The notes under the pieces: model-generated
Databases searched by the model: none
What the model saw: only the letters and a program-made list of their open reading frames with translations
Told to the model about the DNA's origin: nothing
Assembly (NCBI GenBank): GCA_035293985.1
Contig: DATGLS010000041.1
Coordinates: 1 to 64,000, forward strand
Source of the DNA: JAVDCA01 sp035293985
GTDB taxonomy: Bacteria; Pseudomonadota; Alphaproteobacteria; Rhizobiales; Xanthobacteraceae
Direction: 5' to 3'
Length of the DNA: 64,000 nucleotides
In this document: positions 49,510-58,136 of the stretch, one piece after another
Position numbering within the stretch: position 1 is the stretch's first letter
Layout: every line of letters begins with the position of its first letter
Position numbers and translations under genes: made by a program

Positions 49510-50661
49510 CTATGCCGCCTTCGACCACAGCTGCGCGGAGGCGCGCCGTGCGCCTTCGGCGAGCGCGGCGAGCTTCATCCACACGATCTTGGTGTCGACC
49601 TGGACGCGGCCCGCGAAGGTGCCGAAGCCGCAGTCGACGCCGGCGATGACGTTCTCGCGCCCGACCGTGTTGGCGAAGTTGAGGATGCGGTCACAGACCA
49701 CCTCGGGATGCTCGACCGTGTTGACGGTGGAGTCGATCACGCCGGGGATGATCACCTTGCCGGCGGGGAGCTTCACGTCCCGCCAGATCTTCCATTCGTG
49801 CTCGTGCCGGCCGTTGGCGGCCGGGAACGACACGGCGGTGGGCTTGGCGGTCAGCACGATGTCGATGATGTCGACGAGCGGCACGTCGGTGTGGCGCGGC
49901 GCCATGGTCGAGCCCCAGCACACGTGCATGCGCATGCGCTCGGCCGGGATGCCCTCGACGGCGTGGTTGAGCGCCGCGACGTTGACGGCGATGATCTTGC
50001 GGAAGTCGGCGATGCTCTTGTCGAGATAGACCGTGTGCCGCAGCATCGCGAGGTCGGGGCAGTCGAGCTGCAGCAGGAAGCCCGCATCGACGATCGCCTT
50101 GTACTCGCGCTTCATCACGTCGGCCAGCGCGTAAACATAAGCCTCTTCGGTCTTGTAGTGCCTGTTCTTGAGATAGCGCGCGATCTGGCCGGGCGAGGGC
50201 GAGGTCATGAACAGCTCGGTTGCCTTGAACCGCTTCATGACATCCTTTGAAAGGTCGATGTCGGCCTGGGCGGCGGCAAAGTCCTTCCAGGCAACGTCGC
50301 CGTTGCAGGCGGGCCGATGCTGGAACGGCGAGGCGAACTGGGCGAGCAGCTGCGCAAGCTCGGGGAATTCCGCGTCCCCGGTGCCGAGCGGCGGGGTGCT
50401 CTCGCCGGCGAAGCCGGAAAGCCGGTCGAGCACGTGCACCGTATAATCGGTGCGGCCCTGCTCGCCGTCATTGACGATGTCGATGCCGCATTCGATCTGC
50501 TTGCCCACCACATGGGCGACGGCGTCGCGCACGGCGGCGTGGAGCTCGGCCTTGCGCGCGCCGGGATTCGCCTGCTCGGCGAGCAGCAGCTCGACCACCT
50601 TGGCGGTGCGCGGCAGGCTGCCGGTGTGGGTGGTGAGAATGCGCTCAGTGCTGCGTTGCAT
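49510..50661 (-). CDS. Cobalamin-independent methionine synthase (MetE) C-terminal-like protein
   Basis: 383 residues from 50661 (MQRSTERILTTHTGSLPR). Only the zinc/homocysteine-binding barrel is present, as in stand-alone MetE-like proteins. The HTGSLPR opening, likely zinc ligands H246 and C248 (MHVCWGS), and C344 (DCGFGTF) are intact. Full MetE is about 750 residues, so this is a different methyl-transfer enzyme; some relatives use other methyl donors or thiol acceptors. Followed by and possibly cotranscribed with the two LLM genes upstream on the same strand. Confidence 0.85.
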   Translation of the reverse strand: MQRSTERILTTHTGSLPRTAKVVELLLAEQANPGARKAELHAAVRDAVAHVVGKQIECGIDIVNDGEQGRTDYTVHVLDRLSGFAGESTPPLGTGDAEFPELAQLLAQFASPFQHRPACNGDVAWKDFAAAQADIDLSKDVMKRFKATELFMTSPSPGQIARYLKNRHYKTEEAYVYALADVMKREYKAIVDAGFLLQLDCPDLAMLRHTVYLDKSIADFRKIIAVNVAALNHAVEGIPAERMRMHVCWGSTMAPRHTDVPLVDIIDIVLTAKPTAVSFPAANGRHEHEWKIWRDVKLPAGKVIIPGVIDSTVNTVEHPEVVCDRILNFANTVGRENVIAGVDCGFGTFAGRVQVDTKIVWMKLAALAEGARRASAQLWSKAA

Positions 50662-50799
50662 CGATGCTCCACTCCGGCGCCGACGCGGCGCCCGGCGCAC
50701 ATCATGGTGACCCGGCGGCACGCCGACAAGCGGGCGATGGCAGCGGGGCAGGCGAAGGGTGGGCGTTCGCCCATCGCGGCTCGTCGATGCTCGGCCGGC

Positions 50800-51831
50800 T
50801 CAGCCCAGCATCTCGCGCACGAGCGGAATGACCTTGCGGCCGTAGAGCTCGATGCTGCGCATCATCTTGGCATGCGACAGCGGGCCGGCGCTGTATTTCA
50901 TCTCGAAGCGGGCGAGACCGAGCGCCTTCACGGACGCGACGATCTTGCGCGCGACGGTCTCGGGCGCGCCGCAATAGAGCGAGCCGTGCGCGATCTCGCG
51001 CTCGAAATCGTCGCGGCTCATCGGCGGCCAGCCACGCTCGGCGCCGATCTTGTCGCGGCCGCGCTTGTAGTCGGCGAACAGATCCTCCTTCGCCTGGGCA
51101 TCGGTTTCGCCGACGAAGCCGTGCGAATGCAGGCCGACCGGCAGCTCGGCCTTGCCGAGCTCGGCGAGCGCGCGGCGGTAGAGATCGGCGAGCGGCACGA
51201 AGCGCCGCGGGTCGCCGCCGATAACCGCGATCATCAGCGGCAGGCCGTAACGGGCCGCGCGCAGCACCGATTGCGGCGTGCCGCCGATGCCGATCCAGGT
51301 CTTGAGCCGCCCGGACTGGGTCTTGGGAAAGACGCTCTGGTTGGCGAGCGGCGGCCGCGTCTTCCCTTGCCAGGTTACGGGCTGCTCGGTGAGCACCGCG
51401 GCGAAAAGATCGAGCTTCTCGTTGAACAGCTCCTCGTATCTGGCGAGGTCGAAGCCGAACAGGGGAAACGACTCGATGAACGAGCCGCGCCCGAGGATGA
51501 CCTCGGCGCGCCCGTTCGACACCGCATCGAGGGTCGAGAAGCGCTGGAAGACGCGGATCGGGTCGTCGGAGGAGAGCACCGTGACGGCGGTGCCGAGCCG
51601 GATGCGGCGGGTGCGGGCGGCGATCGCGGCGAGCACGATCTCGGGCGCAGATACCGCGAAATCGGCGCGATGATGCTCGCCGAGGCCGATGAAATCGACG
51701 CCGACCTCGTCTGCGAGCACGCCCTCGTCGACGACGTTGCGGATCACCTGCGCGGCATGCAGCGGCTTGCCGTCGTCGCCCTCCGTGACGTCACCGAAGG
51801 TGTCGAGGGCGAGTTCGAGGGGCTGATTCAT
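50800..51831 (-). CDS. LLM-class flavin-dependent oxidoreductase (second of three)
   Basis: 343 residues with VDFIGLGEHHRADFAVSAPE, RIRLGTAVTVLSSDDPIRVF and VSNGRAEVILGRGSFIESF, the pattern of the luciferase-like group. Typical function is FMN- or F420-linked oxidation of small substrates; the specific reaction is not visible. Same strand and 76 bases after the third LLM gene, with a palindrome between them. Confidence 0.9.
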   Translation of the reverse strand: MNQPLELALDTFGDVTEGDDGKPLHAAQVIRNVVDEGVLADEVGVDFIGLGEHHRADFAVSAPEIVLAAIAARTRRIRLGTAVTVLSSDDPIRVFQRFSTLDAVSNGRAEVILGRGSFIESFPLFGFDLARYEELFNEKLDLFAAVLTEQPVTWQGKTRPPLANQSVFPKTQSGRLKTWIGIGGTPQSVLRAARYGLPLMIAVIGGDPRRFVPLADLYRRALAELGKAELPVGLHSHGFVGETDAQAKEDLFADYKRGRDKIGAERGWPPMSRDDFEREIAHGSLYCGAPETVARKIVASVKALGLARFEMKYSAGPLSHAKMMRSIELYGRKVIPLVREMLG

Positions 51832-51867
51832 GCGGTGTTATAGCATCGGGGACGGCGCTTGCGCGTT

Positions 51868-51905
51868 TCACCCTTCCCTGCAGGGCCCTGCAGGGGAGGG
51901 TGAAG
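51868..51905. repeat. 38-bp palindrome between two LLM genes
   Basis: TTCACCCTTCCCTGCAGG meets GCCCTGCAGGGGAGGGTGAA as a nearly perfect palindrome. It is related to the GGGGAGGGTGAAG end of the element at 24861-25036 and could attenuate transcription between the genes. Confidence 0.7.
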
Positions 51906-51907
51906 AC

Positions 51908-53113
51908 CTACGCCTTCTTCTCCGCCGCGTGCTTGTCGATCGCGGCCTGCACCGCGGCGCGCGACTGCACGCCGGCGGTCGCATACTTCGCGGCGGCGTC
52001 GTCGTAGCTCGCCTGGCGCAGCGCGTTGGCGTTGCGCTGGAAGTGCGGGTGCACGTAGCGCGCCATCAGCTCGTAGCTCTTCCTCGTCTGCGACCAGTCC
52101 GCCCAATTGTGGGCGAGCAGCAGGATGCCGCCGAGACCGCCGCGCGAGCCCTTCCACAGGCGCTCGAAATGGCGGATGCAGTCGTCGGGCGTGCCGATGC
52201 AGGCCAAGCCGGTCGAGACGAGGTACTCGGCCGGATCGCCGGTGACGTCGGGCGGGATGATCGGGAAGGTCGCGACCTCGCCGAAATAGCGCTTGAAGTC
52301 CTCGAGGCCGTGTTTCATGTCGGCACGCGCCTGCTCGCGCGTCTCGGCCACATGTGCGAAGGTGACGATGCGCCAGTTGCGGCGGTCGGGCGTCTTGCCG
52401 GCCGCGCGCGCGGTCTCCTCGTAAAGGCCCCAGTTCCTGGCGTAGGAGGCCAGCGCCTCGTCCGAGGTGCCGCCGATCGACAGCATGCCGATGCCGTACT
52501 TGCCGGCCGCGAGCGCGCCGACCGGCGAGCGGTTGGAGGCGACCGCCATCTCCATCATGGGCTGCGAATAACCGGGGAGTTGCAGGCGCGCCTCGTGCAG
52601 GTCGAACCAGTCGGTCTTGCACGTCACGCTGCGGCCCTGCATCAGCTCGACGATGACCGCGAGCGCCTCGTCGAGCTTGCGCCGCTGCTCCTCGGGCTTC
52701 AGACCCATCTTCACGGCGTCGTAGACGAGCGAGCCCGGGCCGACGCCGAACATGGCGCGGCCGCGCGTCATGTAGTCGAGCTGCATCAGCCGGCCCGCCA
52801 CCGTGAACGGGTTGTGATAGGGCAGCGACACGACGCCGGTGCCGAGCCGGATGTGGCGCGTGCGCTCTGCCGCGGCGGCGATGAACATCTCGGGGCAGGC
52901 GATGATCTCGAAGCCGCCCGAATGATGCTCGCCGATCCACGCCTCGTGATAGTTGAGCCGGTCGAGGTGGACCAGAAGCTCCATGTCGCGCTCGAGGCAG
53001 AGCAGCGGGTTCTCTTTCAGTGCATGAAACGGCGCGAGAAAGACGCCGGTCTTGACGAACCTGTCATCCATGAGCTTGCCCGCGGCTGTCGTTGCGCGAC
53101 CGATCGTAGTCAT
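51908..53113 (-). CDS. LLM-class flavin-dependent oxidoreductase (third of three)
   Basis: 401 residues from 53113 (or 387 from the Met at 53071). EAWIGEHHSGGFEIIACPEM, RHIRLGTGVVSLPYHNPFTV and GRAMFGVGPGSLVYDAVKMG mark the family, and the VGALAAGKYGIGMLSIGG segment is the flavin-site side. It is the largest of the three and resembles the alkanal monooxygenase/limonene-type branch. It begins the minus-strand run LLM-LLM-MetE-like. Confidence 0.9.
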   Translation of the reverse strand: MTTIGRATTAAGKLMDDRFVKTGVFLAPFHALKENPLLCLERDMELLVHLDRLNYHEAWIGEHHSGGFEIIACPEMFIAAAAERTRHIRLGTGVVSLPYHNPFTVAGRLMQLDYMTRGRAMFGVGPGSLVYDAVKMGLKPEEQRRKLDEALAVIVELMQGRSVTCKTDWFDLHEARLQLPGYSQPMMEMAVASNRSPVGALAAGKYGIGMLSIGGTSDEALASYARNWGLYEETARAAGKTPDRRNWRIVTFAHVAETREQARADMKHGLEDFKRYFGEVATFPIIPPDVTGDPAEYLVSTGLACIGTPDDCIRHFERLWKGSRGGLGGILLLAHNWADWSQTRKSYELMARYVHPHFQRNANALRQASYDDAAAKYATAGVQSRAAVQAAIDKHAAEKKA

Positions 53114-53312
53114 TACGGGTCGGCGCACAAGCGCGCCGGGTGACGGCTTGCGGCGCCTTTCCCAGCGCTTCGTGGGGAGCTAGCCTCGACCGCGATCACT
53201 GGTCAGGGCGGTTGGACGTGGGGTGAGCACGATGCCCAGCGCTCCCTTTTCCGCGCAGGGGAGAGGCGAAGAACCACGTCCAATCGCCCGGGACTCACGG
53301 GGAACGGGGACC

Positions 53313-54413
53313 ATGACGACTAGCTGGGACGTCCGGTGGATTGCGCGCGCCGTGTTGATCGTCGCGGTGGTGCTCGCGAGCGTCTGGATGATGTGGCACC
53401 TGCTGCCGGCGCTCGCCTGGGCGGTGGTGCTCGCTATCGCGACCTGGCCGCTGCGGCAATGGCTGGTCGGTCACGAGCTCGGACGCAATACGACCGCGGC
53501 GCTGCTGACCATCGTGCTCGCCATCGTCGTGATCCTGCCGCTGGTGCGGATCGGCATCGAGGCGGCGCGCAACGGCGGCGGAATGGTGGAGTGGATAGAC
53601 GGCGTCTTCGCGCATGGCTTTCCGACGCCGCCGGGGTGGCTGCACCGGGTGCCGTTCGGCGGCGAATGGGCGACCAGGTGGTGGCAGGCGAACCTCACCG
53701 GCAAGGGCCCATCCGCGCTGCTGGAATCGCTCGGGATTGCGGGCGGCGTGAGCGCGCTGCTCAACGACAGCGGCGGCATGCTCAGCATCACGCGTGTGCT
53801 CGGCACCGAGGTGGCGAGCCGCCTCACCGTGCTGGCCTTCACGCTGGTCACGCTGTTCTTCCTGTACCGCGGCGGCGATCGCCTGATCGGGGAGGCGGAG
53901 CTGCTCGCCAACACGCTGATCGGACCCTCTGGCGGCGACCACGGGCAGAACGCGATCGCGGCGGTGCGCGGCTCGGTCAACGGGCTGGTGCTGGTCGGGC
54001 TTGCCGAGGGCGTGCTGCTCGGGCTCGCCTACTGGGTGGCCGACCTCAAATATGCGGCGGTGCTCGGGCTCGTCACGGCGATCTTCTCGATCGTGCCGCT
54101 CGGCGCCCCGCTCGTCTATTGCGCCTGCGCGCTGGTACTTTATGCGCAGGGAAGCGTCGGCGCCGCGATCGCGATCGTCGTGTATGGGACGGTGGTGATC
54201 GTGGTCGCCGACAACGTGGTGCGCCCGATGCTGATCGGCCGCACCAGCAGCCTGCCCTTCCTCGGCGTTCTGCTCGGCGTCGTCGGCGGCCTCGAAACCT
54301 TCGGCCTGCTCGGCCTGTTTCTCGGGCCGGCGATGATCTCCGTGCTGTACGCGATGTGGCGCGAGGGCGTCGAGGAGGCGAAAGCGCGCGCCAAGCCGGC
54401 GTCTGCCGAGTAG
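53313..54413 (+). CDS. AI-2E family transporter (PerM/YdiK-type membrane protein)
   Basis: 366 residues with about eight membrane helices. The family shape is two N-terminal helices, a polar mid-region, then the cluster ending DNVVRPMLIGRTSSLPFLGV, the usual signature. The start at 53313 follows a G-rich site; upstream Mets are not followed by a membrane segment. Members export autoinducer-2 or ions; the substrate here is unknown. Confidence 0.88.
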   Translation: MTTSWDVRWIARAVLIVAVVLASVWMMWHLLPALAWAVVLAIATWPLRQWLVGHELGRNTTAALLTIVLAIVVILPLVRIGIEAARNGGGMVEWIDGVFAHGFPTPPGWLHRVPFGGEWATRWWQANLTGKGPSALLESLGIAGGVSALLNDSGGMLSITRVLGTEVASRLTVLAFTLVTLFFLYRGGDRLIGEAELLANTLIGPSGGDHGQNAIAAVRGSVNGLVLVGLAEGVLLGLAYWVADLKYAAVLGLVTAIFSIVPLGAPLVYCACALVLYAQGSVGAAIAIVVYGTVVIVVADNVVRPMLIGRTSSLPFLGVLLGVVGGLETFGLLGLFLGPAMISVLYAMWREGVEEAKARAKPASAE

Positions 54414-54421
54414 GGGCGGCG

Positions 54422-56128
54422 CTATTTCGCGCCGAGCCGTGCGAGCGCAGCGGCGACGCGCGCGATCACGGCATCCCACGCGTCGGCTCCGACTTTGCGG
54501 AAGAGGCGCGCGCTCGGATACCACGGGCTGGAGTCGCGATCCATCAGCCAACGGAAGTCGGGCGTGCGCGGCAGCAGCACCCAGACGGGCTTGCCCATCG
54601 CTCCCGCAAGGTGGGCGACCGCGGTGTCGACCGTGATGACGAGGTCGAGCACCGCGATGACGGCGGCGGTGTCGGCGAAGTCGCGCAGGTCGCCGGCGAG
54701 GTCGAGGATGCGGCCGCATTGATGGAACGCGTCCGCCTCGGCCGCGCGCACATCCTTCTGCAGGCTGACGAAGCGCGTGCCCGGCACGGCGAGCAGTGGC
54801 GCGAGTGGCGCGAACGGAATCGAGCGCTCGTGGTCCTTGGTGTTGGCCGGATGGCCGGACCAGGCGAGGCCGATGCGCAGGCCGTCCTGCGGCAGACGCT
54901 GCGCCCATGCTGCGACGCGATCAGCCGGCGCGGCAATGTATGGGACACCGCTCGGGACCGTATCGAGCGTCGTGGCGAACACGCGCGGCAGGCTGAGCAG
55001 CGAGCAGTGCCGGTCGAACGGCGGCAGCGGATCGCGATCGGCGATCACGGCGACGCCGGGAAGGCCCGCGAGCAAGCGGGCGAGGGGCGGCTGCACCGCG
55101 AGCGTGACATCGGCGCCGCGCGCCGCCGCGAGCGGCGCGTAGCGTGCGAACTGGATGGTGTCGCCGAAACCCTGCTCGGCATGGAGCAGCAGCCGGCAGC
55201 CGGCAATGTCCTCGCCGGACCATGCCGGCTCGGCGAAGACGCGTCCGTCGAAGCCCGGCAGCTTGCGGCGCCATTCATAGGCCGGCCAGCCTCGGGCGAA
55301 ATCGCCGGTGAGGAGCAGCAGCAGGGCGCGATTCGCCTGCGCGGCCGCGCTCTGCGGCGCGAGCGCGATGGCGCGATCGTAGGTCGAGAGGGCCGCGTCG
55401 AAGCGGCGCAGCTCTTGCAGCACCCCGGCCCGGTTGATCAGCGCCTCGACAGCGCGTGGCTCGAGCGCCAGCGCGCGGTCACAGCTTGCCAGCGCCTCGT
55501 CGAGGCGATCGAGCGCCTGCAGCGTGACGGCGCGGTTGGAGAGCGCGCCGACGAAATCCGGGTTGAGGGCGAGCGCGCGGTCGTAGCTCGCGAGCGCGTC
55601 GGCGAAGCGCCGCATCGTTTTCAGTACATTGCCGCGATCCGAGTATGCGGCGGCGAAATCGGGCCGTGCCGCGACCGCCTGGTCGTAGCTCGCGAGCGCC
55701 TCGTCGAAACGCCCGAGGCGGCGCAATGTGTCGCCGCGGTGGCACAGCGCCTCGGCATGATCGGCCCGCGCCGCGAGCGCTCGCTCGAAGCTCGCCAGCG
55801 CCTCGTCGAACCGCTCGAGCCCGGCGAGCGCGAGGCCGAGATTGGCGTGAAAATGTGAATGGTCGCCACCATGCGCGATGGCGCGACCGATCAGGTCGAC
55901 GGCGACGTCATGGCGGCCGATCTGCGAGGCGATCACGCCGAGCAGATGCAGCGCGTCGGCATGATCGGGCTGCCCGGCGAGCGCCTCGCGATAGTGCGTC
56001 TCGGCCTCGGCGAGCCGGCCCGCCTGATGATGCGCGAGGCCGGCGGCGAACAGCGCGGCCGCGCGCGGTGCTGGGCCGCCGCCGCGCTTTGCGGCGGCCT
56101 CGGCGGCGCGGCGTTGCTGGCGATTCAT
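54422..56128 (-). CDS. TPR-repeat protein with C-terminal GT9/heptosyltransferase-like domain
   Basis: 568 residues. About seven tetratricopeptide repeats (residues 25-290; repeated ALASYDRALALNPDF-type units) lead into a glycosyltransferase-like region with HAEQGFGDTIQFARYAPL and VDTAVAHLAGAMGKPVW, as in ADP-heptose transferases. Likely a glycosyl transfer to protein or glycan acceptors. It converges on the transporter gene, their stops nine bases apart. No signal peptide, so cytosolic. Confidence 0.85.
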   Translation of the reverse strand: MNRQQRRAAEAAAKRGGGPAPRAAALFAAGLAHHQAGRLAEAETHYREALAGQPDHADALHLLGVIASQIGRHDVAVDLIGRAIAHGGDHSHFHANLGLALAGLERFDEALASFERALAARADHAEALCHRGDTLRRLGRFDEALASYDQAVAARPDFAAAYSDRGNVLKTMRRFADALASYDRALALNPDFVGALSNRAVTLQALDRLDEALASCDRALALEPRAVEALINRAGVLQELRRFDAALSTYDRAIALAPQSAAAQANRALLLLLTGDFARGWPAYEWRRKLPGFDGRVFAEPAWSGEDIAGCRLLLHAEQGFGDTIQFARYAPLAAARGADVTLAVQPPLARLLAGLPGVAVIADRDPLPPFDRHCSLLSLPRVFATTLDTVPSGVPYIAAPADRVAAWAQRLPQDGLRIGLAWSGHPANTKDHERSIPFAPLAPLLAVPGTRFVSLQKDVRAAEADAFHQCGRILDLAGDLRDFADTAAVIAVLDLVITVDTAVAHLAGAMGKPVWVLLPRTPDFRWLMDRDSSPWYPSARLFRKVGADAWDAVIARVAAALARLGAK

Positions 56129-56324
56129 GGCGTCGTGGTCGGCCTTCCCGATGGATCGTAGGCCGGGATGCTGATTCGGCCAACCCGCGCGGGCCGCCTC
56201 CTGCGTGGCCGATCACGGTGATTTTCGTCGACGACGCGGCGGGCGGCTCTCGCTTTCGGCAAGGCATGCGATAGCCTGATGCGGGACGGCGTCGGGAAGG
56301 CCGTCCTCAGCCGGGGAGGGTACC

Positions 56325-56705
56325 ATGGAAATCAAGCTACTGGTCTGGTCGGTCGCGCTGGCGTTCGTGCAGGTGGTCATCGCGGTGCTCGGCGCCATGC
56401 TGCAGGTCGGGCTGCCCACGTTGGCGGGCAATCGCGAAAAGATGCCGGAGATCACCGGCTGGGCCGGCCGCGCCAACCGCGCCCATCACAACATGACCGC
56501 GAACCTGCTGCTGTTCGCGATCCTGGTGCTGGTGGCGCAAATCACCAACAAGCTCGACGCCTCGACGGCGCTGGGTGCCGAGCTCTTCTTCTGGGCGCGG
56601 CTCGCCTATGCGGTGATCTACCTCGTCGGCATCCCGTGGCTGCGCACCGCCGCTTGGGCGGTCTCGGTGGTCGGCCTGGTGATGATCTTCATCCGCGTGA
56701 TGTGA
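56325..56705 (+). CDS. MAPEG-family membrane protein
   Basis: 126 residues with four helices, the family layout of membrane-associated eicosanoid/glutathione proteins. GRANRAHHNMTANLLLFAIL is the typical loop between helices 1 and 2. Bacterial members are mostly uncharacterised. A palindrome right after its stop may terminate it. Confidence 0.85.
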   Translation: MEIKLLVWSVALAFVQVVIAVLGAMLQVGLPTLAGNREKMPEITGWAGRANRAHHNMTANLLLFAILVLVAQITNKLDASTALGAELFFWARLAYAVIYLVGIPWLRTAAWAVSVVGLVMIFIRVM

Positions 56706-56735
56706 CGCTTGCGGCCGCGGCACGATGCCTGCGCT

Positions 56736-56765
56736 CCTTCTCCCCAGCCCTTTAGGGGGAGAAGG
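56736..56765. repeat. Palindrome CCTTCTCCCC/GGGGAGAAGG
   Basis: Perfect 10-bp arms (56736-56745 and 56756-56765) in the gap between the MAPEG and EmrA-like genes. It could end MAPEG transcription; it is also the kind of short palindrome scattered through this window. Confidence 0.65.
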
Positions 56766-56864
56766 GGGCAAGCGCTGTGCGTTCCCGGAACCATCCCGCG
56801 TCGCCATCCGTTTCGTTCTGATGGGCCTCGCTGGCGTCGACCACGCGGGCCTGCGGAGCGACGG

Positions 56865-58022
56865 ATGGACGCAAACAGCGCACGACGAGATATCGCCGAG
56901 CGGCTCGAGCCGGCGCGGCGCGACGATCGCGAAATCGCCAAGGGACGGCCGGACGGCAAGGCCGCGCCGGCGGGTGACACGAAGGAGAAGCCCTCCCTGC
57001 GCGAGCGGATGCGCCGGCATCCGCTCGCGACCGCGGCGATCGCGATCGCGATCGTGCTGGTGCTCATCGGCCTCTTGCTGTGGTGGCTGCACGCGCGCAA
57101 TTACGAGTCGACCGACGACGCCTTCATCGACGCGCGCACCGTGACGATCGCGTCGCAGCTCACCGGCACGATCGTCAACGTGCCGGTGACCGACAACGAG
57201 ACGGTGCCGGCCGGCGCGGTGCTGGTCGAGATCGACCCGCGCGACTACCAGGCGGCGGTCGACCAGGCCAAGGCGCAGGTCGACCAGGCGAATGCCTCGA
57301 TCGCCAACTATGGCGCGCAGATTGCCGCTCAGCAGGCGCGCGTCGACGCGGCGCAGAAGCAGGTCGTGCAGGCCCAGGCGGCGCTGGCGCTGTCGCAGCG
57401 CGAGAACGCGCGCGCCCAGGACCTGGTGAAACGCGGCGCCGGCACCCAGCAGCAGGCGGACCAGACCGCCTCTGACTTCCGCCAGAAGGACGCGGCGCTC
57501 GCGAACGCGCAAGCAAACCAGATGGCGACCGAGAAGCAGATCGCGGTCCTGCAGACGCAGCTGCAGGCGGCGCGTGGGCAGCTCGAGCAGGCAAAGGCGA
57601 CCCTGATGGAGGCGCAGGCCAATCTTGCGCGCACCCGCATCACGGCGCCCGAGACCGGGCGCGCCACCAAGATCTCGGCCGCGGTCGGCAACCTCGCGCA
57701 GCCGGGCGGCGCGCTGATGATGTTCGTGCCCGTGAACGTGTGGGTGACGGCGAACTTCAAGGAGACGCAGCTCGACCTGATGCGGCCGGGCCAGCCGGTC
57801 GACATCACGGTCGACGCCTATCCGGGCAAGGTCTTCCACGGCCACGTCGACAGCATCCAGGCGGGCAGCGGGGCCGCCTTCAGCCTGCTGCCGCCCGAGA
57901 ATGCGACCGGCAACTACGTCAAGGTGGTGCAGCGCGTGCCGGTGAAGATCGTGTTCGACGGGCGGCCCGGCGTCGAGCTCGGCCCCGGCATGTCGGTGGT
58001 GCCGACCGTCAAGGTGCGGTGA
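56865..58022 (+). CDS. HlyD/EmrA-type membrane fusion protein
   Basis: Periplasmic adaptor of a tripartite efflux pump; 385 residues from ATG 56865 behind GGAG. One N-terminal membrane helix at about 53-75 is followed by YESTDDAFIDARTVTIASQL, a long coiled-coil with repeated QA/QQA pairs, and ARTRITAPETGRATKISAAV. It pairs with the MFS gene downstream. Confidence 0.92.
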   Translation: MDANSARRDIAERLEPARRDDREIAKGRPDGKAAPAGDTKEKPSLRERMRRHPLATAAIAIAIVLVLIGLLLWWLHARNYESTDDAFIDARTVTIASQLTGTIVNVPVTDNETVPAGAVLVEIDPRDYQAAVDQAKAQVDQANASIANYGAQIAAQQARVDAAQKQVVQAQAALALSQRENARAQDLVKRGAGTQQQADQTASDFRQKDAALANAQANQMATEKQIAVLQTQLQAARGQLEQAKATLMEAQANLARTRITAPETGRATKISAAVGNLAQPGGALMMFVPVNVWVTANFKETQLDLMRPGQPVDITVDAYPGKVFHGHVDSIQAGSGAAFSLLPPENATGNYVKVVQRVPVKIVFDGRPGVELGPGMSVVPTVKVR

Positions 58023-58035
58023 TGTAATTTTTCCC

Positions 58036-58117
58036 CGTCATGCCCGGCGAATGCCGGGCATCCACGTCTTTCTTTGCGGCCAAGACGTGGATGGCCGGGA
58101 CAAGCCCGGCCATGACG
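58036..58117. repeat. Palindromic intergenic repeat, copy D, between emrA- and emrB-like genes
   Basis: 82 bases, nearly the same arrangement as copy C: GCCCGGCGAATGCCGGGC on the left, GGCCGGGACAAGCCCGGCC on the right, ACGTCTT/AAGACGT between. It lies inside a two-gene efflux operon and the next ribosome-binding site follows it directly. Confidence 0.9.
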
Positions 58118-58136
58118 GAGACGGGAGTCATTGACT

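Noticed and set aside
53295..54908. Minus-strand 537-codon frame opposite the AI-2E transporter gene
   Set aside because: The plus-strand transporter has clear membrane helices and family motifs; the antisense product is Arg/His-rich.
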